Below, piece after piece: positions 1 through 8,925 of a stretch of DNA of 43,375 nucleotides; position 1 is the first letter of the stretch; every line of letters begins with the position of its first letter. Under the pieces are notes generated by a model. That model saw nothing but the letters and a program-made list of their open reading frames with translations. It was not told the origin of the DNA and did not search any database. Both the position numbers and the translations under genes were made by a program. The stretch comes from Rhodospirillales bacterium (lineage in GTDB: Bacteria > Pseudomonadota > Alphaproteobacteria > Reyranellales > Reyranellaceae). The stretch spans positions 1 to 43,375 of the forward strand of contig CANIEC010000021.1 in the NCBI GenBank assembly GCA_947466085.1, given 5' to 3'.

Positions 1-33
1 TGTCATCCCGAGCGATAGCGAGGGACCTTTGCC
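1..33. repeat. Half copy of the GTCATCCCGAG palindromic repeat
   Basis: The first 33 bases closely match the left arm of the near-perfect inverted repeat at 16078-16150 (TGTCATCCCGAG, a short variable part, then GAGGGACCTTTGC). No right arm follows before the MATE gene, so this is a solo half or the edge of a larger element starting outside the window. Confidence 0.6.
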
Positions 34-95
34 GCACTCGATGTGACGGGAGCCCCAACGATTTCTCGAACGTCGAGGCTCGCAGAAAAGTCTCA

Positions 96-1538
96 TTGCG
101 TCGTCAGAAGACCCGAGTGTCTCCCGCAAAGAACGCTCTCCTCGAAGGTCCGATCCTTCGTTCGCTGCTGACGCTCGCCGTACCGATCGTGGCGGCTAAC
201 GTGCTGCAGTCGGCCTACCAGATCATCGATGCCTTCTGGGTCGGCCGCCTCGGTGGCGCGGCGGTGGCCGCGGTGTCGATCAGCTTTCCCGTGCTGTTCC
301 TCACCTTCGCCATCGGCTCGGGCCTGTCGCTCGCCGGCTCGACACTCATCGCGCAGTATGTCGGCGCGCGTAACGACAAGATGGTCGCGCATGTCGCGGG
401 CCAGACGCTGCTCATGGTGATCCTGGCGTCGGTGGTGCTGGGCACGATCGGCTATTTCTGCTCGCCGGCCCTGCTGCGGCTGATGGGCGTCGGGCCCGAC
501 GTCTATCCCGGGGCGCTGGGCTTCATGCGCGTCTCGTTCGTGGGCATCGTCTTCAACTTCACCTTCTTCGTTTTCCAGGCGATCATGCGCGGCATCGGCA
601 GGCCGGCTCTGCCGGTCTACATCGTGCTGGGCACGGTGTTCCTGAACTTCGTGCTGGCTCCGCTGCTGATCTTCGGCTGGGGGCCGGTTCCGGGCTACGG
701 CCTGATGGGCGCGGCCATCGCCACGCTGATCACCCAGGCGATCGCCGCCATCATCGGCATTGCCGTCCTGCGCATCGGCCTGCACGGCATCCATGTGCGG
801 CGCCGCGATTTCATTCCAGACTTCACTTATGTGAAGCGCGCGTTCTTCCTCGGCCTGCCCGCCTCCATCGAACTCTCGGCACGGGCGCTGGGCCTGATGG
901 TGCTGACGTTCCTGATCGCGAGCTTCGGCACGCTGACGCTGGCGGCCTATGGCGTCGGCTCGAACATCCTGCAGGTCGTCATGGTGCCGGCCATGGGCCT
1001 GTCGATGGCGATCTCGACCCTGGTGGGCCAGAACATCGGCGCCGGCAACATCGAGCGCGCGGCGCAGATCGGGCGCCTCGGCGGGCTGCTCGGATTCGCG
1101 AGCCTCTCCGTCTTCGGCATCATCGTCTTCCTGTTCGCGCCCCAGCTCGTTGCCGTCTTCGTGCCGGGGGATGCCGCCGTCATCGAAGCCGGCGCAGGCT
1201 TCCTGCGCATCATGTCGCTCGCCTGGGGCTTCCTCGGCCTGCAGTTCGCGCTGACCGGCGTGTTCCGCGCGTCGGGCAACATGGTGCTGACCATGGTGCT
1301 CACGCTGGTTTCGCAGTGGGTCGTGCAGTTTCCGCTCGCCTACGTCCTCTCCAAGCACACGGACCTGCACGAGCAGGGAATCTGGTGGGCCTTGCCGATC
1401 GCCAACATCGTCACGGCGCTGATCACGCTCTGCCTCTACGCCAAGGGCGACTGGAAGAAGAAGCGCCTGATCGAACCGGAAGACGAACTCGCCGGCAAGG
1501 TGACGGAAGACATCCTGGTCGGCGAAGTCTCGCGCTAG
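96..1538 (+). CDS. MATE family multidrug/cation efflux transporter
   Basis: A 480-residue inner-membrane protein, the usual length for MATE (NorM/DinF-type) exporters, which expel cationic drugs or metabolites by Na+ or H+ antiport. Hydrophobic segments run through nearly the whole chain, consistent with twelve helices in two halves. The opening after about residue 15 (GPILRSLLTLAVPIVAANVL) and the following YQIIDAFWVGRLGGAAVAAV segment are the typical MATE N-terminal signature. The C-terminus is charged and cytoplasmic. The start is a TTG; no better ATG lies near the conserved N-terminus. A TetR gene follows 41 bases downstream on the same strand, but its operator-like sites point to itself and the DUF2852 gene rather than to this exporter. 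The substrate cannot be told. Confidence 0.92.
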   Translation: MRRQKTRVSPAKNALLEGPILRSLLTLAVPIVAANVLQSAYQIIDAFWVGRLGGAAVAAVSISFPVLFLTFAIGSGLSLAGSTLIAQYVGARNDKMVAHVAGQTLLMVILASVVLGTIGYFCSPALLRLMGVGPDVYPGALGFMRVSFVGIVFNFTFFVFQAIMRGIGRPALPVYIVLGTVFLNFVLAPLLIFGWGPVPGYGLMGAAIATLITQAIAAIIGIAVLRIGLHGIHVRRRDFIPDFTYVKRAFFLGLPASIELSARALGLMVLTFLIASFGTLTLAAYGVGSNILQVVMVPAMGLSMAISTLVGQNIGAGNIERAAQIGRLGGLLGFASLSVFGIIVFLFAPQLVAVFVPGDAAVIEAGAGFLRIMSLAWGFLGLQFALTGVFRASGNMVLTMVLTLVSQWVVQFPLAYVLSKHTDLHEQGIWWALPIANIVTALITLCLYAKGDWKKKRLIEPEDELAGKVTEDILVGEVSR

Positions 1539-1562
1539 TTCCTGTTGCATCAGCCGGGATTA

Positions 1563-1581
1563 ATGTAAAGTTCCTTAACAT
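1563..1581 (+). promoter_or_regulatory. TetR operator-like inverted repeat overlapping the regulator's own start codon
   Basis: The 19-base site reads ATGTAAA, five bases, TTAACAT. Its last two bases are the first two of the ATG start of the TetR gene. The same 7+7 half-sites with the same 5-base spacing recur at 2261-2279 before the DUF2852 gene. This points to autoregulation by a TetR dimer (inference). Confidence 0.6.
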
Positions 1582-2218
1582 GAGCTGGAAGCGCAACGAC
1601 CGTGAGGAGCGGAAGTATCACCACGGCAGTCTGCGCGAGGCGCTGATCAAGGCCGCCCGCGAGCTGATCAAGGAAAAGGGACCGGCGGGCTTCACCTTTG
1701 CCGATGCAGCGCGGTCCGCGGGCGTGAGCCCGGCGGCGCCCTACCGCCATTTCCGCGACCGCGACGCGCTGATGGCCGACGTGGCGCGCGAGGGTTTCGA
1801 GCGCTTTGCGGCGATGCTGTCCACCGGCTGGGCCGCCGGCAAACCCGATCCGGTCACCGCCTTCCACAATATCGGCAAGGCCTATCTCACATTCGCACGC
1901 TCCGAACCGGCCTATTACGCGGCGATGTTCGAATCGGGGATATCCCCCGACCTCAATCCAGAGCTGCGCGCCGCGTCGGAACGGGCCTTCGCCGTGCTGC
2001 GGGCGGCCGCCGACCAGCTCGTCGTCCTGCTCCCGGCCGCGGGGCGTCCGCCCGCGCTGATGATGAGCCTGCACATCTGGTCTATGGCGCACGGCATCGC
2101 CTCGCTGTTCGGGCGCGGCGATTCCGGCCGGCGCGCGCTGCCCATGTCGGCCGAGGAACTGCTCGAGTCAGAAGTGCTCATCTATATGCAGGGGCTGGGT
2201 TTTCCCTCTTCGCGCTGA
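1580..2218 (+). CDS. TetR/AcrR family regulator with WHG C-terminal domain
   Basis: A 212-residue one-component repressor. Residues ~14-60 form the TetR helix-turn-helix (HGSLREALIKAARELIKEKG, then FTFADAARSAGVSPAAPYRHF). The C-terminal half has the WHG-type ligand domain, visible as LHIWSMAHGIASLF. The start chosen is the ATG that gives the usual TetR N-terminus; a longer open frame upstream overlaps the MATE gene and is not needed. The start codon sits inside an inverted repeat (1563-1581) that is repeated upstream of the next gene, so the protein probably represses itself and that gene. No strong Shine-Dalgarno sequence is seen. The ligand is unknown. Confidence 0.9.
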   Translation: MSWKRNDREERKYHHGSLREALIKAARELIKEKGPAGFTFADAARSAGVSPAAPYRHFRDRDALMADVAREGFERFAAMLSTGWAAGKPDPVTAFHNIGKAYLTFARSEPAYYAAMFESGISPDLNPELRAASERAFAVLRAAADQLVVLLPAAGRPPALMMSLHIWSMAHGIASLFGRGDSGRRALPMSAEELLESEVLIYMQGLGFPSSR

Positions 2219-2260
2219 AAGTTTTCGACGGGCCCTTGACTCACTGGGTCGGCGACCCCA

Positions 2261-2294
2261 ATGTAAATGTCGTTAACATTCACATCGTTAACAT
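2261..2294 (+). promoter_or_regulatory. TetR operator-like site plus an extra half-site before the DUF2852 gene
   Basis: ATGTAAA-N5-TTAACAT at 2261-2279 matches the site at 1563-1581 in both half-sites and spacing. A further GTTAACAT half-site follows at 2287-2294, in direct repeat with the first at 15-base spacing. A TTGACT at 2236-2241 could be a -35 element, which would put the operator over the -10 region and start point, a repressor position. No good -10 hexamer is evident. Confidence 0.6.
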
Positions 2295-2314
2295 CAGCAA
2301 AAGGGGGCTCCCTC

Positions 2315-2737
2315 ATGGGCCTGATCGAAAAAATAGACGACCTCGGCAAGCCGGCGTGGATTGCGCTCCTGGTGCTGAGCTTCATCCTGTTCTGGCCGGT
2401 TGGCCTGGCCCTTCTCATCTATCTCAAAGGGAGTGGACGCATGTTTTGCTCGAAGCGCTATGGTCACTGGAACATGCCCGATGGCCGCTCGTGCCGTGAG
2501 GAATTCCAGGGCTGGAAGCGCCGGTCCGGATGGGGCCGCCGCAGCAGCAGCGGCAACGTCGCCTTCGACGAGTATCGCGAGGAGACGATCAACCGCCTCG
2601 ATCAGGAGCAGCGCGAGTTCCGCGACTTCCTCGACAAACTGCGCGCCGCCAAGGACCGCGCCGAGTTCGACCAGTTCATGGCCGACCGTCGCAACCGCCC
2701 GGCGACAGAGACGCCGCCGGCGCCCAGCGCAGCCTGA
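2315..2737 (+). CDS. DUF2852 family small membrane protein
   Basis: A 140-residue protein of the DUF2852 family, whose function is not known. One membrane segment lies at about residues 10-32 (AWIALLVLSFILFWPVGLAL). A basic cytoplasmic region follows, then the family's conserved acidic helix (AFDEYREETINRLDQEQREF, then FLDKLRAAKDRAEFDQFM). The C-terminus is a short Pro/Ala tail. The ATG at 2315 is preferred because a purine-rich ribosome-binding site (AAGGGGG, 2301-2307) precedes it; the ATG 48 bases upstream lies within the operator region. It probably forms a regulatory unit with the upstream TetR gene. A clear intrinsic terminator follows. Confidence 0.85.
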   Translation: MGLIEKIDDLGKPAWIALLVLSFILFWPVGLALLIYLKGSGRMFCSKRYGHWNMPDGRSCREEFQGWKRRSGWGRRSSSGNVAFDEYREETINRLDQEQREFRDFLDKLRAAKDRAEFDQFMADRRNRPATETPPAPSAA

Positions 2738-2765
2738 GACGTCCGGACAAGGCCTGTCCACGAAG

Positions 2766-2794
2766 CGCCCGCGGTTCACCCCGCGGGCGTTTTT
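2766..2794 (+). terminator. Rho-independent terminator after the DUF2852 gene
   Basis: A perfect 9-bp stem (CGCCCGCGG / CCGCGGGCG) with a 6-base loop is followed directly by TTTTT. It terminates plus-strand transcription and separates it from the convergent unknown gene ending at 2797. Confidence 0.85.
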
Positions 2795-2796
2795 CG

Positions 2797-3501
2797 TCAG
2801 TGATCGAGCTTCATCGGCAGACGCTCGGCGTGCGCCCGCTGCGCCAGGTCGGTGAGGAGCGCAAAGGCGTAACGCGCGCACTCCTCTACGGTCCGCCTCT
2901 CGGGCGGCATCTGGCCCCATACTGCGATATCGGCGGCGGACGCCTTCCAGGTTGCCGCATTCAGGTCGGCGAGCTGGCGGCGCAGCGTCGTCACGGAGCC
3001 CATGACAACCCGCCGGCCCTCGACATCCTCGCCCTCGAAGGTGATCTCGAAAGCCACCGGCAGCCACATCTCCACGTTGCGGGCCAGATGGGAATAGCGC
3101 GAGCGAAAGCCTTCCGCGGTCGACCGCATCAGGGCGACATCGTGGTCCCATTCCTCCGGCAGGATTTCAGGCAACCGCAACGCCGGGTGCTCGGAATAGG
3201 CCGCCCACAGGACGAGCGACCCGAACCCGTCCCAGCCGGGACGATGGGTGAACCAGGGAGCCGCCTCCGTCTCGTCCCACTCGAGCGGCCTGGCAAGACG
3301 ATCGCCCAGGGCCTTTGCAAGCACGGCGCGCCAGGCGATCACTCTCGCACGGATACGATCCTGGCTCTTGGCCGCGTCGGTCGGCGTGGCCGACCGAACA
3401 GCAGGCGGCGCGCCCCGCTCACGAAGGGCTCTCTCGACGAGATTTTCCCAGGCACCGGCGTAATAGCGCGTAAGCGACCCGACATAGACGTCGAGAGCCA
3501 T
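2797..3501 (-). CDS. Conserved-looking hypothetical protein
   Basis: A 234-residue soluble protein that I do not recognise. It begins MALDVYVGSLTRYYAGAWEN and has no signal peptide or membrane segment. It is rich in Trp and charged residues, for example PLEWDETEAAPWFTHRPGWD (residues ~92-111) and LPEILPEEWDHDVALMRSTA. Codon use matches the neighbours and the frame is intact for its full length, which supports a real gene. It stands alone: convergent with the DUF2852 gene and downstream of the TctC-like gene on the same strand after about 180 bases. The ribosome-binding site is weak. No function is proposed. Confidence 0.75.
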   Translation of the reverse strand: MALDVYVGSLTRYYAGAWENLVERALRERGAPPAVRSATPTDAAKSQDRIRARVIAWRAVLAKALGDRLARPLEWDETEAAPWFTHRPGWDGFGSLVLWAAYSEHPALRLPEILPEEWDHDVALMRSTAEGFRSRYSHLARNVEMWLPVAFEITFEGEDVEGRRVVMGSVTTLRRQLADLNAATWKASAADIAVWGQMPPERRTVEECARYAFALLTDLAQRAHAERLPMKLDH

Positions 3502-3636
3502 GAAGAGGTGAATTCCTTTCCGTACGGTCGCTGACGAAATTCGCCATTTGCAGTTGCTCTACAAGTACAATTTCCACGTGCACGGACGCAATCGCAAAGC
3601 GGCGAAATTCCTCACAATTTCGGTTGTCGACATGAG

Positions 3637-3659
3637 TCGGGCGGGAACAACCCGCCCGA
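3637..3659 (-). terminator. Strong hairpin downstream of the TctC-like gene
   Basis: A perfect 9-bp stem (TCGGGCGGG / CCCGCCCGA) with an AACAA loop lies 25 bases past the stop of the minus-strand binding-protein gene. No T-tract follows on the minus strand, so termination is plausible but not canonical. Confidence 0.4.
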
Positions 3660-3684
3660 GCGCCTTTATTCCCGGTAGCTGCGG

Positions 3685-4677
3685 CTACTGTGGTTCGATG
3701 TTCAGGCCCTTCACCAGGTCGATCCAGATCGGTCCCTGCTCGGCCACGATCTTCTCGAAGAAGACGTGGTCGCGGGCGGCATTGTCGATGCCGAAGGTGG
3801 CGAGGATCTTCTGGATGCGCTCGCTCTTGCCGCCCTCGACCATGAGGTCCGAGAGCTTCTGCACGATCTCCTTGGGCATGCCCGCGGGACCGACCAGGCC
3901 AATCCAGCCCTGGACCTGGAAGGCCTTGTCGGTCACCCCCTGCTCGTAGAAGGTGGGGACGTCCGGAAGCTTCTTCATGCGTTCCATGGTCGGCACGGCG
4001 ATGGGCCGGCCATTGCCCGACTGCAGCACTCCCGACGCGGCTGCGACGCTGCCGCTGCCGCCCTGCACCGCGCCCGAGGCCACATCCTGCCACATCGGCG
4101 CCTCGCCGCGATAATGCACCGCTTCCATGCCGAGCTTGTAGTGGCGGTTCAGCGCCTCGACGGCGACGTGACTGTAGGAGCCGGCGCCGTAGGTGCCGAG
4201 GCTGGTCTTGTTGGCGCGGGCATAGTCGGCGAGCTCGGCAAGGTTCTTCACCGGCAGCTTGCTGTTCACGATGAGCGGCAGGTGGCCCGCGTCCATCCAC
4301 GAGATCAGGACGAAATCCTTGTCCGGGTCATAGGGCAGTTTCTTGAACAGCACCTTGTTCATGATCAGGGTGGTCGAGATCGTCCACATCAGCGTGTAGC
4401 CGTCGGGCGCCGCCGACTTCACCTGCTCGGCCGCGATGGCGCCGCTGGCGCCGGTCTTGTTCTCGACCGACACGGGCTGGCCGGTCTTCTGGGAGATGTA
4501 CTCGCCATAGGCTCGGGCGAAGGCGTCGGTGAGACCGCCCGCCGGATAGCCGCAGATGATCCGGATTGGTTTGTTGGGCCATGCTCCCTGCCCGATGGCA
4601 GGAGCCGGCAGGGCCGCTGCAACCGCAGCGGCAGAACCATAACGCAGCACATCACGCCGCGACGGACGCACGATCAT
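3685..4677 (-). CDS. Tripartite tricarboxylate transporter substrate-binding protein (TctC/Bug family), Tat-type signal
   Basis: A 330-residue periplasmic solute receptor of the TctC/Bug family, which bind carboxylates or other small organics. The N-terminus has a twin-arginine signal (SRRDVLRYGSAAAVAAALPA), with mature protein probably from about residue 30. The family opening WPNKPIRIICGYPAGGLTDAFAR follows, and later GAIAAEQVKSAAPDGYTLMW and the C-terminal GWIGLVGPAGMPKEIVQKLS block. The ATG at 4677 has a good GGGAGG ribosome-binding site just upstream; longer starts are unsupported. A type III CoA-transferase lies 156 bases upstream on the same strand, a common pairing for import and CoA-activation of an acid. 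No TctA or TctB membrane gene is present in the window. The ligand is unknown. Confidence 0.92.
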   Translation of the reverse strand: MIVRPSRRDVLRYGSAAAVAAALPAPAIGQGAWPNKPIRIICGYPAGGLTDAFARAYGEYISQKTGQPVSVENKTGASGAIAAEQVKSAAPDGYTLMWTISTTLIMNKVLFKKLPYDPDKDFVLISWMDAGHLPLIVNSKLPVKNLAELADYARANKTSLGTYGAGSYSHVAVEALNRHYKLGMEAVHYRGEAPMWQDVASGAVQGGSGSVAAASGVLQSGNGRPIAVPTMERMKKLPDVPTFYEQGVTDKAFQVQGWIGLVGPAGMPKEIVQKLSDLMVEGGKSERIQKILATFGIDNAARDHVFFEKIVAEQGPIWIDLVKGLNIEPQ

Positions 4678-4833
4678 CGATAGCCTCCCTGTGGCGCGAA
4701 TTATTTTGACGGTCCGGGCCGTCTCGAGCGCGCCTGGGAGGAAGCATGGCCGCGATTTCGCACTGCGTAAAGGCCATGCCTGGAGCATCGCCGCTCCCGA
4801 AGCAGCCGCGCCCTGCTGCGTGTCGAGGCGGAC

Positions 4834-6027
4834 TCAGCCCGTCCTGGTCGCGCCCGACTTGAGCATGGAGTCGATCTCACCCTGCGTAAAGCCAGCCTCC
4901 TGCAGCACCTCGACACTGTGCTCGCCCAGCCGTGGCTGCAGGCGGGTGATCTCGGGCTTGGTCTTGCTGAAGCGGGGCGGGATGTCGGTCATGCGCAGCT
5001 TCCCCTCGGTCGGGTGGTCGACTTCCTTCCAGAAGCCGGTCGCCTCGAGCTGCGGATCGACGAACAGATCGTCGAGCGTGTTCACCGGCCCGTGCGGCAC
5101 GTTGGAGTTCTTGAGCAACGCCACCCATTCGGCATTGGTGCGCTCGGCACAAAGCCCCGCAAGCGTCGAGTAATACTGCTCGACGTTCTTCAGGCGGTTG
5201 GCCAGGCCCTGGAACCGCGCGTCCCTGGCGAGGTCCTCGCGGCCGACCAGGGTGCAGAACTCGCGCCAGTGGCTGTCGGTGTAGGGCAGCAGCGCGAAGT
5301 AGCCGTCCTTGGATGGATACGGCCGGCGCTCCTTGTTCAGCACGCGCTTGTAGCCCGCCGTATCGAGCGCCGGCTTGAAGGTTTCGCCGTAGAGATGCTC
5401 GACCATCACGAACGAGACCAGCGTCTCGTACATCGGCACCTCGACCGACTGGCCCTTGCCGGTGCGCTCGCGCGCGAACAGGGCGGCCAGCAGGGCCGAG
5501 ACCACGCCGTTGGAGCTCGTCTTGTCGGCCACGATCGTCGGCAGGAAGCGCGGCTGGCCGGCCACGACGGTCTGGAGCGCGGCGAGGCCGGAACCGGCCT
5601 GGATGATGTCGTCATACGCCGCCTTGGCGCCCATCGGACCGGCAGCGCGATAGCCATAGGTCGCGAGATAGACGATGCGTGGATTGACCTTCTCGAACTT
5701 CTCGTACTCGACGCCGAGGCGCTTGGCCGGCTCGGGCCGGTAGTTGTGCATGATGACGTCGGCCGTCTCGGCCAGCTTGAACAGGGCGGCGCGGCCGGCC
5801 TCCTGCTTGAGGTCGAGCACAATGGAACGCTTGGAACGATTGCAGCCGAGATAGAAGGCCGACATGCCGGGATTGCGGGCGGGCCCGAGCTGGCGCGTCG
5901 TGTCGCCTTCCGGCGGCTCGATCTTGATGACGTCCGCCCCGAGATCGCCCAATTGCTGCGCCGCCCACGGACCCAGCACGACGGTCGTGCAGTCGAGAAT
6001 GCGAACGCCGTCCAACGGACCTGCCAT
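4834..6027 (-). CDS. Family III CoA-transferase (CaiB/BaiF)
   Basis: A 397-residue cytoplasmic enzyme moving CoA from an acyl-CoA to an organic acid, like formyl-CoA or carnitine CoA-transferases; family length is about 380-430. The N-terminal CoA-binding block is present (MAGPLDGVRILDCTTVVLGP, then LGDLGADVIKIEPPEGD). D168 in IVADKTSSNG aligns with the catalytic Asp that carries the acyl/CoA anhydride in formyl-CoA transferase. The segment RTGKGQSVEVPMYE follows, as expected for the family. A GGAGGA ribosome-binding site precedes the ATG. It heads a minus-strand pair with the downstream TctC-type receptor, suggesting uptake and activation of a carboxylic acid. The substrate is not deducible. 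Confidence 0.93.
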   Translation of the reverse strand: MAGPLDGVRILDCTTVVLGPWAAQQLGDLGADVIKIEPPEGDTTRQLGPARNPGMSAFYLGCNRSKRSIVLDLKQEAGRAALFKLAETADVIMHNYRPEPAKRLGVEYEKFEKVNPRIVYLATYGYRAAGPMGAKAAYDDIIQAGSGLAALQTVVAGQPRFLPTIVADKTSSNGVVSALLAALFARERTGKGQSVEVPMYETLVSFVMVEHLYGETFKPALDTAGYKRVLNKERRPYPSKDGYFALLPYTDSHWREFCTLVGREDLARDARFQGLANRLKNVEQYYSTLAGLCAERTNAEWVALLKNSNVPHGPVNTLDDLFVDPQLEATGFWKEVDHPTEGKLRMTDIPPRFSKTKPEITRLQPRLGEHSVEVLQEAGFTQGEIDSMLKSGATRTG

Positions 6028-6148
6028 CTGAATTTTCCTCCGCTTCTTCCTTCCCGCTTACCACAAGTTGGTCACCCTTCACGGGCGAATTCGCAGGCAA
6101 CATCCCGCTCCTGCAGACGTTTCATTCTGCAGCAAAGGAGACCGGAAA

Positions 6149-6454
6149 ATGAACATCGAGGTCCTGCGTCTGGCTGGTTCACTCGCGATCGCGGGCGCCG
6201 TCATGCTCACCGCGTCGGCCGCGATGGCCGACGACTGGAAGAAGGGCCGGGGCCACCATAAGCACCATCATCAATACTACTACGATCGCGAAGTCGTCGT
6301 CGTTCAGCCGCCTCGCCCGGTCTATTACGCCCCCCGTCCGGTGGTCGTTTACCCCGCTCCTGTCTATGCCCCGCCGGTGGCCTACGCGCCTGCGTACGGC
6401 CCAGTCTATCCCGGCGGTAATCTCAGCATCGGCGTGAACGTCCCGCTGCGGTGA
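6149..6454 (+). CDS. Small exported His/Tyr/Pro-rich protein
   Basis: A 101-residue secretory protein of unknown function. Residues 1-27 form a Sec signal peptide ending in a good AxA site (LTASAAMA, then DDW). The mature part begins with a histidine- and tyrosine-rich stretch (GHHKHHHQYYYDRE) that could bind metal. Tandem Pro/Tyr/Val repeats follow (YYAPRPVVVYPAPVYAPPVA), then a GNLSIGVNVPLR end. Such proteins are common in the envelopes of alphaproteobacteria, but no role is established here. An AAAGGAG ribosome-binding site at 6134-6140 fixes the start. It is divergent from the CoA-transferase gene and precedes a long intergenic region. Confidence 0.85.
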   Translation: MNIEVLRLAGSLAIAGAVMLTASAAMADDWKKGRGHHKHHHQYYYDREVVVVQPPRPVYYAPRPVVVYPAPVYAPPVAYAPAYGPVYPGGNLSIGVNVPLR

Positions 6455-6477
6455 CCTCATCTGATCTCCAGATCAAG

Positions 6478-6598
6478 TTCCCTCCCCCGCCATCGGGGGA
6501 GGTGTCGGCGTAATCGCCGACGGAGGGGTCAGGCACACCTCGCAACACATGACCCCTCCGGCCCTTCGGGCCACCTCCCCATCTGAATGGGAGAGGAA
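6478..6598. repeat. Palindromic intergenic repeat, family A copy 1
   Basis: One of three related ~122-bp intergenic elements (others at 19031-19157 and 35905-36027). It has the layout CTCCC..GGGGGAGGTGTCGGCG..CGCCGACGGAGGGGTCA, a spacer, ATGACCCCTCCG, a short hairpin, and CACCTCCCCATCTGAATGGGAG. The GAGGGGTCA and TGACCCCTC parts pair over the spacer, giving a cruciform-like fold. It lies between the small exported protein gene and the leuA leader. Confidence 0.8.
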
Positions 6599-6629
6599 AG
6601 CCAAGGCGAAATTGCCTCGACACCGGCGG

Positions 6630-6658
6630 TTGACGGGCGCGACCAAATCGACGATTGT
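6630..6658 (+). promoter_or_regulatory. Possible leuA promoter
   Basis: TTGACG (6630-6635) and GATTGT (6653-6658) are separated by 17 bases. The expected start point is only a few bases before the leader-peptide ATG at 6669, which would make the leader message leaderless or nearly so and would explain the missing ribosome-binding site. The -10 match is weak. Confidence 0.35.
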
Positions 6659-6668
6659 CGCCCCCATC

Positions 6669-6702
6669 ATGCTGCGACTGACGACGCTACGACTTATCGG
6701 CT

Positions 6703-6704
<2 letters not shown>
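6669..6704 (+). CDS. leuL: Putative leu leader peptide (attenuator control)
   Basis: An 11-codon reading frame encodes MLRLTTLRLIG. Four of ten residues after Met are Leu and one is Ile, and two Leu codons are CTA and CTT, rare in this high-GC genome. It ends 147 bases before leuA. A long inverted repeat (6703-6745) starts at its stop codon and is followed by a T-rich stretch. This is the arrangement of ribosome-mediated attenuation: stalling at Leu codons under leucine starvation would favour read-through into leuA. No Shine-Dalgarno is visible, but a promoter-like pair at 6630-6658 would place the transcript start just ahead of the ATG. The call rests on composition and position alone. Confidence 0.55.
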
Positions 6705-8555
<1,851 letters not shown>

Positions 8556-8560
8556 CGGTA

Positions 8561-8577
8561 CCGCCCCTTTCGGGCGG
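8561..8577 (+). terminator. Short GC hairpin after leuA
   Basis: A 6-bp stem (CCGCCC / GGGCGG) with a CTTTC loop begins 5 bases past the leuA stop. No T-run follows, so it is only a possible terminator. Confidence 0.3.
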
Positions 8578-8690
8578 GCGTTAGCATCCGCGCGCGCGGG
8601 AGACCTTCCGCGCGCCCCGCAACGTCCATGGACTGAAAAGTGGCGCTTCCCGATCCTGTTGCGACACGCCGGCGGGCGGAAGGGCCGCTC

Positions 8691-8909
8691 ATGCGCGGCG
8701 CCCGTCACGTCTGGAACGCCGCGATTTCTCTCACGCTGGGCGCGATGATCGGCATCCTCGGCCACCAGTTCGTGGCCGATGCCGTCGGACGGCTGTGGCC
8801 CGAGCAGGCGATGATCGCCGACATCGTGCGCGCCACATTCTGGACACTGGGCATCGCCGCGACAGGCGTGTTGTTCTTCTCCTACTATCTCGACGACACG
8901 GGCCGATAG
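8691..8909 (+). CDS. Small hypothetical membrane protein
   Basis: A 72-residue protein with two predicted membrane segments: around residues 7-30 (NAAISLTLGAMIGILGHQFV) and around 45-66 (ATFWTLGIAATGVLFFSYYL). It ends in a short polar tail (DDTGR). I do not recognise a family. The ATG at 8691 has a GGAAGG ribosome-binding site; a GTG 51 bases upstream (8640) would add 17 residues but lacks one. It lies 16 bases before the pmbA-like gene and may be co-transcribed with it. Confidence 0.6.
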   Translation: MRGARHVWNAAISLTLGAMIGILGHQFVADAVGRLWPEQAMIADIVRATFWTLGIAATGVLFFSYYLDDTGR

Positions 8910-8925
8910 CGCGTAGAACGGCCTC

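Noticed and set aside
93-1550. 485-codon minus-strand frame opposite the MATE gene
   Set aside because: It is rich in Arg, His, Gln, Asp and Ala with no recognisable motif. It is a shadow of the strong plus-strand codon bias.
1316-1579. N-terminal extension of the TetR frame into the MATE gene
   Set aside because: The extension is an overlap artefact. The TetR domain starts normally from the ATG at 1580.
2766-2794. Bidirectional terminator serving the minus-strand unknown gene
   Set aside because: A T-tract is present only on the plus-strand side of the stem.
6478-6598. Riboswitch upstream of leuA
   Set aside because: The structured segment is a copy of an intergenic repeat found after unrelated genes, and the leader peptide explains leucine control better.
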